Shown one piece after another: positions 1 through 5,023 of a DNA stretch of 5,824 nt. This DNA is from Bacillota bacterium (GTDB taxonomy: Bacteria; Bacillota; Clostridia; Peptostreptococcales; Anaerovoracaceae). The position numbers and the translations under genes are program-made. A model generated the notes under the pieces. That model had not been told where the DNA came from. It ran no database searches and was given only the letters and a program-made list of their open reading frames with translations. How positions within the stretch are numbered: the first letter of the stretch is position 1; every line of letters begins with the position of its first letter. The stretch covers positions 1 to 5,824 of the forward strand of contig JAEXBK010000098.1 of NCBI GenBank assembly GCA_023394035.1, in the 5' to 3' direction.

Positions 1-962
1 TCTTGCCCCGCAAGCCTCGAGGCGTCAAACAGAAAGTCAAGAACAGCCTCGCCCTCAGGTGCTTTTGCTTCAAATATCAATGATGCCGACGACAATACCG
101 CTTTAGTCTTTTTATCTATAAGAAAACCTTCAACAAAATACGCTTTACCCGTCTCAAAATTTCTAAAATAAATCGTATCGGTAACAGTCACTTCTTTAAG
201 AGGAAGCACGATTTTACCGCCTGCTTTTGACGATGCCTTTGTTCGTATTGCCGGGATGTATACCGTTTGCGCTTCATCTTCAATATCAGCATGAACGGCA
301 ATTTCTATCCCTTCGGACATGACGCTTTCAAATGCAACAACAGTTTTGCCCGCCAAAAGCGAAGCATCAAAAGTAAAATCAAGTATCACTTCTCCGCTTT
401 CAGCTTCCGGCGTAAAGCGCTTTTCCGCCGTAATTTCTTTGCCGCCTATGGCTATTGCCTCTCCGGTGTTTTTGTCGATAAGCCGCCCTTTAAGCAGGTA
501 TTCCTTGCCCGGCGTTAACATCGAATACCTGACTATATCTGTCACCGTCCGGTTTTTATCGGAGGTTACATATTTGTCTCCGTCCGATTTATCAGAGGCA
601 GTCGTTCCTATTTCAGGTATCGTGACTGTCTGATCCTTGTCGCTGATTTCGGAATGTGATGCAAGCAGCCTGCCGTCCTTGTATATCTCTTCGAATACGA
701 CAAGCTTCTTCCCCTGCAGCTCCGATGCGTCAAAGTCAAACTTCACGTTCACTCTTCCCTCGGATTTTTCGGCATCAAAGGTCGTTTCCCCTAAAGCCAC
801 AACATGCTCAGGATCATCAGCATCTACAAGTTTCCCTTTTATGGTGTACGCAGCGCCCGGAATCAGTCTGTCATACGAAACCTCATCTATAAGATGTACT
901 TCCTTTTTCGGAAGAGAATTTTTAGTGCCTCCGTCAAAGAACGCCTCGGTTTTAATCAGTGG
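1..962 (-). repeat. Tandem VaFE / Thr-Gln ester-bond domains (two complete, third cut by window edge)
   Basis: The adhesin carries divergent ~116-120-residue repeats starting at about residues 659, 777 and 897. Each opens with a Thr (T663 IKTEA, T779 IGTTA, T899 IRTKA). An Asp follows 21 residues later (D684 LIDEV, D800 VTDIV, D920 VTDTI), then a PGxxYxxKGxLxD-like segment, FDAS and the VVxFE motif (E749, E870). Each complete repeat ends in a His eight residues before a Gln (H761/Q769, H882/Q890). Thr plus Gln, with assisting Asp, Glu and His, matches the autocatalytic ester bond known from clostridial adhesins such as Cpe0147. The third copy is lost after its FDAS segment at the window edge. 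The repeats differ enough in DNA that slippage is unlikely. Confidence 0.88.
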
Positions 963-2936
963 CTCCGGTTCATTAAATACATCTACTTGCTGTGTTCCCT
1001 GCACCGGCTTGACCTCAAAAACAAAGTCTTCTATAGGCTCAAGATATCCGTCAGGCACTTTTACTTCTTTTATCGTGTATCTGCCAGCAGGCAGTCCCTT
1101 GAAGACCTTTGGATTCCCGTCCGTAGTCCATGTCTCAACGGTCTCTCCTCTTGAGTCTATGAGCTGCAGCTCTGCACCGCTCGGCATTTCAGGTATACCG
1201 TGGGAAGCGATTCCGGTCTTTGATATTTCAACCGTAATAGGCTTCTCTTTAACTTCTGCGGTATACTCGAAATTTGCCGTGTTAAGCTCCTTTATTCCTG
1301 CAAGGATAATAATATTCTCTTCACTCACAAGGTATCCTGCCGGTCCCGTAACCTCTTTAATCGTGTATTTGCCCGGCGTCAGCCCCTTTATCTCTGCAAT
1401 CCCCGAAGCATCAGTTCTTACATTTGCGACCTTTACATCCGCCGCCTTCATACTGTCAAAAAATAGGATTTCAAATTCCGCACCTTCAAAGCTGCCATAC
1501 CCTTGTGGATGCGGCTCACCCGTTTCTTCATCTACTTTGTATATCTTAAGGCTTACCGTCTGCGCTTTTTCAACGTCCGTAATGTCCTTCAGGCTACCTA
1601 TCTGCTGACCTTTTTCGTCTGAATCTATCACCTGAGTCGAAATTATCCCATCTGTCTTTGCGAAGCCATACGGAGCCTTCGTTTCTTCAAAAGTGTATGT
1701 TCCGTGCAAGCCTACCGCCTCTCCGCCTTCATCCTCAAAAAGCTCATCGCCACCGATCCTCCATTTTTCGTTCAGCTTGAAGACCCCGGTTTTGTCAGTA
1801 GCAAATATCCATGTTCTAAATGGCGTAAGCTTTGATGTATCATTTGTTTTTTCCTTATAGTATTTGACCGTATATTCGGCGCCTTCAAGCGATAAGTTCT
1901 TGTCAGCATCTTCATCTGCCATTTTCTGCAGCTTGAACGACAATGCATCAAAAATCGGTTCGTCCTTTACATTTAATATCGCCGTCTTTCCTTCAACCAC
2001 CTTAATATTATATGTCTTCGGATCAAGCGCATATCCTTTAGGTGCTGCAATCTCTTTGACTGTATAATCTCCCACCGGTAGTTCTATAATGTCAGAGCTC
2101 CCGTCAGCTTTGACGTTGAATCGACCGACTTCTTTGTCATCGCCGTATATTCCGTATATTGCCCCTGCAAGCGAATAGTTTTCGGGGCACAGCTCCGTCA
2201 AATGCTTATTATTCGCAGCACTCTTTCTGACCGTTGCATTTCCTTTAGGTATATAATTTACACTGAGCCTGACCATAGGCTGACTGTCGGATGTCGTATA
2301 TATCATGCCGCGTCCTATGGCATCCTTTGCGTTTTTGTCCGCATACGCCTCTCCCGCTTTCATGCCCTCCGTAGCCAAGCTGTCTCCGAGTATCATCGAA
2401 TCTGCTCTATACGATGCCTTGCCCGATAGATATTTCCATATCAGCCCCTGTGCGGCAGCTTCTCTTTGACGCGTGCTGCCGCTCCATTTATTCAATATAT
2501 AGTCAACTCCGCACGCTAAATAATCTATATTTGACTGAGTAATGCTATAATAGCCGAGCATATTTCTCGTCGTATATGATGCGCCATTTGTCTGCAGAAT
2601 AAACGGATCCACGCAAAATACCGTGTCTCCGGCACTGTCAACGAAGCTCCAGCCGTTGCCGGAAGACTCCGTTAATTTATTGATTTCCGAGTATCCTTTA
2701 AAGTCGTATCTGCATCCGTTTTCTCCTGCCCAGCTCACTGTTCTCGTTTCTCCTACTGCCGGCATGGCTCGTGATGCGCCTTGCGGGCGAGGCTCGACGT
2801 TTGCTGTAACGGCATTAACATAATCCACTTCTCCATCCACATCGTCAGTTGCAAATGCCAACTGCGGGATCATGGAAACAGCAATTAATAATGCCATTAC
2901 CAAGGATGTAATCTTAGTAACGGTTTTATGTTTCAT
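1..2936 (-). CDS. Large cell-surface adhesin: thioester head, four Cna-B-like domains, VaFE ester-bond repeats (3' end beyond window)
   Basis: An open frame of 978 codons runs from the ATG at 2936 to the left edge without a stop. The start is set by a GGGAG ribosome site (2943-2947) six bases upstream and by a signal peptide at residues 1-29 (MKHK basic end, hydrophobic core, AFA|TDD cleavage). Domains in order: a Pro-containing linker (~46-62); a thioester domain (~66-230) with Cys108 in VFCVDP and Gln163 in AAQGLIW; four Cna-B/SpaA domains (~232-327, 330-457, 459-566, 566-658); then VaFE repeats (~659-776, 777-896, 897 onward). Known relatives are sortase-anchored adhesins or pilins of Gram-positive bacteria that hold domains rigid with intramolecular isopeptide or ester bonds, and the thioester can bond covalently to host protein. 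The anchor (LPxTG-type) would lie outside the window, so anchoring is inferred. Cys75, Cys142 and Cys250 are additional cysteines. The gene has its own leader and no operon partner in view. Family assignment is firm; the ligand is unknown. Confidence 0.95.
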   Translation of the reverse strand, partial: MKHKTVTKITSLVMALLIAVSMIPQLAFATDDVDGEVDYVNAVTANVEPRPQGASRAMPAVGETRTVSWAGENGCRYDFKGYSEINKLTESSGNGWSFVDSAGDTVFCVDPFILQTNGASYTTRNMLGYYSITQSNIDYLACGVDYILNKWSGSTRQREAAAQGLIWKYLSGKASYRADSMILGDSLATEGMKAGEAYADKNAKDAIGRGMIYTTSDSQPMVRLSVNYIPKGNATVRKSAANNKHLTELCPENYSLAGAIYGIYGDDKEVGRFNVKADGSSDIIELPVGDYTVKEIAAPKGYALDPKTYNIKVVEGKTAILNVKDEPIFDALSFKLQKMADEDADKNLSLEGAEYTVKYYKEKTNDTSKLTPFRTWIFATDKTGVFKLNEKWRIGGDELFEDEGGEAVGLHGTYTFEETKAPYGFAKTDGIISTQVIDSDEKGQQIGSLKDITDVEKAQTVSLKIYKVDEETGEPHPQGYGSFEGAEFEILFFDSMKAADVKVANVRTDASGIAEIKGLTPGKYTIKEVTGPAGYLVSEENIIILAGIKELNTANFEYTAEVKEKPITVEISKTGIASHGIPEMPSGAELQLIDSRGETVETWTTDGNPKVFKGLPAGRYTIKEVKVPDGYLEPIEDFVFEVKPVQGTQQVDVFNEPEPLIKTEAFFDGGTKNSLPKKEVHLIDEVSYDRLIPGAAYTIKGKLVDADDPEHVVALGETTFDAEKSEGRVNVKFDFDASELQGKKLVVFEEIYKDGRLLASHSEISDKDQTVTIPEIGTTASDKSDGDKYVTSDKNRTVTDIVRYSMLTPGKEYLLKGRLIDKNTGEAIAIGGKEITAEKRFTPEAESGEVILDFTFDASLLAGKTVVAFESVMSEGIEIAVHADIEDEAQTVYIPAIRTKASSKAGGKIVLPLKEVTVTDTIYFRNFETGKAYFVEGFLIDKKTKAVLSSASLIFEAKAPEGEAVLDFLFDASRLAGQ
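963..2243 (-). repeat. Four tandem Cna-B/SpaA-type prealbumin-like domains in the adhesin stalk
   Basis: Four Ig-like units of about 93-128 residues each carry the Cna-B hallmarks: a Lys in the first strand, a GA(E/I)(Y/F/L) strand, and a YTxKE...P.GY or EETKAP strand with the assisting Glu. Candidate isopeptide residues are K238/E295/D325 in unit 1 and K338/E418/D451 in unit 2. Unit 3 has K467/E528 with Glu564 where Asn or Asp is expected. Unit 4 has K573/E624/N655. Unit 1 opens with RKSAAN...YSLAGAIYGIY, a pattern typical of the first SpaA domain after a thioester head in Clostridia. Lys-Asn or Lys-Asp bonds in such domains give protease and force resistance. The assignments come from motif alignment by eye; domain edges may be off by several residues. 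Confidence 0.85.
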
Positions 2937-3061
2937 TATCTTCTCCCTATCTCTTTCCGTATTAAAAAATCGAGGCATTTGCCTGTGACTTTTCGTTTAA
3001 TCTAAGTGTGGGGATGCATAGCTAAACGAAGCTTAAATTCGTGTCTACCGATCAAAGGGCG
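2937..3061 (-). promoter_or_regulatory. Distal 5' leader of the adhesin mRNA with inverted repeats
   Basis: This ~125-nt stretch lies between the upstream intrinsic terminator and the adhesin start. It holds an 8-bp perfect inverted repeat (TTCGTTTA arms at 2992-2999 and 3023-3030, 23-nt loop) and a small AGGC/GCCT hairpin (2973-2984) followed by six T (2964-2969) on the transcribed strand. The ribosome site GGGAG is at 2943-2947. I see no convincing sigma-A promoter inside it, which suggests the gene relies on the strong promoter at 3139-3167 and on readthrough of the terminator. It matches no riboswitch class I can recognise. Confidence 0.5.
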
Positions 3062-3094
3062 AAAAAAAGATGCGGCACACCATGTGCCGCATCT
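3062..3094 (-). terminator. Intrinsic terminator in the adhesin leader
   Basis: On the minus strand a 12-bp perfect GC-rich stem (AGATGCGGCACA with its complement, 3-nt TGG loop; arms 3083-3094 and 3068-3079) runs directly into seven T (3062-3068). It ends transcripts from the promoter at 3139-3167 after about 70 nt, 126 bp before the adhesin start. An independent terminator already serves the tRNA upstream, so this one acts on the new transcript only. Confidence 0.85.
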
Positions 3095-3132
3095 ATATAT
3101 CGGATGACTTGCTCCCCGCCCACTTATTTCAT
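3062..3132 (-). ncRNA. Predicted ~70-nt terminated leader or small RNA
   Basis: This is the RNA expected between the strong promoter at 3139-3167 (start near 3132) and the terminator at 3062-3094. The first ~40 nt contain a G-rich segment (GTGGGCGGGG, 3114-3123) and no plausible peptide gene: an ATG at the predicted start is followed by a stop after two codons (ATG AAA TAA) with no ribosome site. It could be the attenuated form of the adhesin mRNA or a free small RNA. No known family was recognised, and the start site is inferred from promoter spacing only. Confidence 0.45.
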
Positions 3133-3138
3133 GATAGC

Positions 3139-3167
3139 ATAATATCACCTTTTTTCTCCCCTGTCAA
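3139..3167 (-). promoter_or_regulatory. Strong sigma-A promoter with extended -10, reading toward the adhesin
   Basis: The -35 is a perfect TTGACA (3162-3167), the spacer is 17 bp, and the -10 is TATTAT (3139-3144) preceded by TGA, giving an extended -10 (TGnTATTAT). The predicted start is near 3132. The flanks are A/T rich. It lies after the tRNA terminator, so it begins a new transcription unit that meets a terminator within about 40 nt and then the adhesin gene. Confidence 0.85.
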
Positions 3168-3207
3168 TAATATTTTCCATTTTTACTATATTTTCCCATA
3201 TGAAGCC

Positions 3208-3236
3208 AAAAAAATAATCCGCCCTATTGGACGGAT
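3208..3236 (-). terminator. Intrinsic terminator of the tRNA-Val unit
   Basis: On the minus strand an 8-bp stem (ATCCGTCC with GGGCGGAT, including one T-G pair; arms 3229-3236 and 3217-3224) with a 4-nt loop is followed by TATTTTTTT (3208-3216). It starts six bases past the tRNA CCA end, which fits termination and 3' trimming of a single-tRNA transcript. Confidence 0.8.
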
Positions 3237-3242
3237 CTTGTT

Positions 3243-3318
3243 TGGTGACCCATATTGGACTTGAACCAATGACCTTCTGGTTGTCACCCAGACGCTCTCC
3301 CAGCTGAGCTAATGGATC
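3243..3318 (-). tRNA. tRNA-Val (anticodon GAC)
   Basis: A 76-nt cloverleaf folds cleanly. It has a 7-bp acceptor (GATCCAT/ATGGGTC, one G-U), a 4-bp D stem (GCTC/GAGC) and a 5-bp anticodon stem (TCTGG/CCAGA) with loop GTGACAA. The variable segment is five bases and the T arm is ATTGG-TTCAAGT-CCAAT. A discriminator A and an encoded CCA (3243-3245) complete it. Anticodon GAC at 3283-3285 reads the valine codons GUC and GUU. It stands alone with its own promoter and terminator rather than in a tRNA cluster. Confidence 0.97.
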
Positions 3319-3341
3319 AGGTCGATATCTGACAGTTGTTA

Positions 3342-3371
3342 ATTATAGCACATGGATTGTAGGCTTTGCAA
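3342..3371 (-). promoter_or_regulatory. Promoter of tRNA-Val
   Basis: A perfect TATAAT -10 (3342-3347) is preceded by TGC, forming an extended -10, with a -35 TTGCAA (3366-3371) across an 18-bp spacer. The start would be near 3335, about 17 nt before the mature tRNA end. No other gene lies between it and the tRNA. Confidence 0.8.
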
Positions 3372-3415
3372 GGTGAAATTTCGTAACCGACAAAACAAAA
3401 AGCTCGGCATAGCTC

Positions 3416-3446
3416 AAAAAGCAGCAGACCGCATAATGCGGTCTGC
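3416..3446 (-). terminator. Intrinsic terminator of the symporter gene
   Basis: A perfect 10-bp stem (GCAGACCGCA with TGCGGTCTGC, arms 3437-3446 and 3424-3433, 3-nt loop) is followed on the minus strand by TGC and five T (3416-3420). It lies 50 bp after the symporter stop. A further AGCT/AGCT mini-hairpin with five T lies just downstream (about 3399-3415) and may be a weak backup. Confidence 0.82.
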
Positions 3447-3496
3447 CGTGTGATTTTATTTCATCCTAATATTATTTTGGCTCTCACACTGAGCAA

Positions 3497-4732
3497 TCAC
3501 GCATTGTTTGCGGTTCTTGCCTCTTTCTTGTCCTCGAGCTTTGATACTATTATAGCGCAGGCAGCGTCACCGGTAATGTTGATCATAGTTCTGCCCATGT
3601 CAAATATACGATCGACTCCGGCTATGAGAGCGATACCTTCGACAGGAAGACCTACGCTCTGGAGAACCATTGCCAGCATTATCATGCCCGACCCGGGAAC
3701 ACCGGCGGTTCCTATCGAAGCGAGCGTAGCCGTAATTACGATCGTTACCATCTGTGCGAATGTAAGGTCAATTCCGAAGCAGCGTGCGATGAATATTGCG
3801 GCAACTCCCTGATAAATCGCAGTTCCGTCCATGTTGATCGTAGCTCCGAGAGGAAGAACAAAGCTCGCTACATCCTTTCTTGCTCCGAGTCTTTCCGCAC
3901 ATTCCATGTTAAGCGGAAGTGCGCACACCGATGAAGCACTTGAGAACGCAAGAGCCATGGCAGGAGCCATTCCTTTGAAGAACTTTACAGGACCAACTCC
4001 GGCCATCGTCTTCACCGTAAGAGAATAGACAACCCCGGCATGAATAAAGTAGCAAAGGTATGCCGTCAGAAGTACGAGAGCGAGCGAACCGAGAATCTTA
4101 GGTCCGTTCTCTGCAACGACAGGAACGATCAGGCAGAATACACCTATAGGAGAAAGCTTTATGATCATTTCCATGACCTTGATGCTGACCTCGCTCAAAT
4201 CCACCGTGAACTTACCGATGCTCTTACCCTTTTCTCCGGCAAGTATTATACCGAAGCCAAAGAACAACGCGATTACGATTACCTGAAGCATCGATGCATT
4301 AAGTAGCGGACCTACGATATTATTAGGGAATATGTTTACGAGCGTATCCATAAATTTCGTAGGCTCTGCAGCCTGAAATTCGAGATTCGATGTCGAAAGC
4401 ACCGCATAAGCTCCCTTAAATATGTTTGCGCCGATAAGACCGATCGTTACGGCAAAGGCAGTCGTACACATGTAGTAAGCTATTGTTTTCCAGCCTACAG
4501 AGCCGACTTTGCGAATATCCTTCATAGAAATTACGCCTGCCATTATTGAAGTGATAACTATAGGCACAACTATGAATTTGATCAGGTTCAGGAATATCAC
4601 GCCGAACGGCTTGATATATTCTGCCGCAAATTCAGCTTTGCCGGCCGACATGAATATAAGACCGACGATGATGCCGAGACCAAGACCGATAAAGATCTGA
4701 GTAGCCAGTGATAATTGCTTCTTTTCGCTCAT
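3497..4732 (-). CDS. Dicarboxylate/amino acid:cation symporter (DAACS/SLC1 family)
   Basis: This complete 411-residue membrane protein should import an acidic substrate (aspartate, glutamate or a C4-dicarboxylate) with Na+ or H+. The family fold is visible: six hydrophobic helices (roughly 11-29, 41-68, 81-105, 140-165, 183-207, 213-240), the re-entrant HP1 with a serine-rich tip (FSSASSVCALP, 263-273), TM7 with the cation motif NMDGT (300-304), HP2 (GTAGVPGSGM, 341-350) and TM8. TM8 carries D378, R381, T382, N385 and D389 in the spacing of archaeal GltPh. The TM8 Arg binds the side-chain carboxylate in acidic-substrate members, where neutral transporters differ. Length is normal and no key residue is missing. 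The ATG at 4732 follows AAGTAGGT with six bases of spacing. The terminator behind the upstream dehydrogenase and the tRNA downstream make it a single-gene unit. Exact substrate cannot be decided, so no symbol is given. Confidence 0.94.
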   Translation of the reverse strand: MSEKKQLSLATQIFIGLGLGIIVGLIFMSAGKAEFAAEYIKPFGVIFLNLIKFIVVPIVITSIMAGVISMKDIRKVGSVGWKTIAYYMCTTAFAVTIGLIGANIFKGAYAVLSTSNLEFQAAEPTKFMDTLVNIFPNNIVGPLLNASMLQVIVIALFFGFGIILAGEKGKSIGKFTVDLSEVSIKVMEMIIKLSPIGVFCLIVPVVAENGPKILGSLALVLLTAYLCYFIHAGVVYSLTVKTMAGVGPVKFFKGMAPAMALAFSSASSVCALPLNMECAERLGARKDVASFVLPLGATINMDGTAIYQGVAAIFIARCFGIDLTFAQMVTIVITATLASIGTAGVPGSGMIMLAMVLQSVGLPVEGIALIAGVDRIFDMGRTMINITGDAACAIIVSKLEDKKEARTANNA

Positions 4733-4761
4733 GTTTTTACCTACTTCTTTCTAAATAATAA

Positions 4762-4848
4762 ATTATAAGATTAAATATATATACATCATACATCAAAAAT
4801 CGCTGATTGTCATCGATTTATTACAAAACATACTAAATGAATGCACAA
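4762..4848 (-). promoter_or_regulatory. Candidate symporter promoter region
   Basis: Two weak sigma-A candidates read toward the symporter. One is TTGTGC (4843-4848), 17 bp, TGTAAT (4820-4825), which would give an ~80-nt leader. The other is a perfect TATAAT (4762-4767) without a good -35, which would give a ~22-nt leader. A lone TTGACA at 4901-4906 has only TTTTGT at the right distance. The whole interval is A/T rich, so chance matches are likely and the choice is open. Confidence 0.35.
4781..4819. promoter_or_regulatory. Possible operator: inverted repeat and tandem heptamer upstream of the symporter
   Basis: An inverted repeat AAATCG (4797-4802) / CGATTT (4814-4819) with an 11-bp gap sits beside a near-perfect tandem repeat of the heptamer GATGTAT on the minus strand (about 4781-4796). 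Both lie within 90 bp upstream of the symporter start, overlapping or just downstream of the candidate promoters. That is a position where a repressor or activator of a transport gene could bind. The arms are short and A/T rich, so chance is a real alternative. Confidence 0.25.
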
Positions 4849-4963
4849 ACGCAATAAGAAGTCTTTACAAGTTCATCACAAAAGTCGAATATACTTAGAT
4901 TGTCAAAAGGCACAGAGATAAGCAGTGAATCTTTTGAACGTTCTTTCTTAATAATAACATCGC

Positions 4964-4998
4964 ATCAAAAGCCCCGCATAATTCGCGGGGCTTTTGAT
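4964..4998 (-). terminator. Intrinsic terminator after the dehydrogenase gene
   Basis: A perfect 14-bp stem (ATCAAAAGCCCCGC and its complement, arms 4964-4977 and 4985-4998, 7-nt loop) has its A and T runs inside the stem. It therefore resembles a terminator on either strand, but only the minus strand has a gene ending here. It begins 26 bp after the stop at 5024 and separates this gene from the symporter. Confidence 0.85.
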
Positions 4999-5023
4999 TT
5001 GTATCCTAATATTTATTGTGTTT

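Noticed and set aside
637..1608. A 323-codon open frame on the plus strand
   Set aside because: It lies wholly antisense to the adhesin. Its Ser/Pro/Thr/Phe-rich composition is the mirror of that gene's codons, it has no ribosome site or recognisable domain, and the minus-strand frame has a signal peptide and clear domain motifs.
2964..2984. Second intrinsic terminator just before the adhesin ribosome site
   Set aside because: The stem is only 4-5 bp with a 2-4 nt loop, and four bases separate it from the T run; it is too weak to call a terminator.
2973..3030. c-di-GMP riboswitch suggested by CACAGGCAAA in the adhesin leader
   Set aside because: Only a short stretch resembles the GEMM-I consensus. 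The second conserved block, with its GGGACGCAAAGCC-like segment and tetraloop receptor, is not present.
4040..4306. Plus-strand 88-codon frame rich in charged residues
   Set aside because: It is antisense to the symporter region that includes transmembrane segments 4-6; no ribosome site or family resemblance.
4934..4945. GAACGTTC palindrome as a LexA/SOS box
   Set aside because: The Firmicutes LexA box needs four bases between GAAC and GTTC; here the half-sites abut, and no SOS gene is adjacent.
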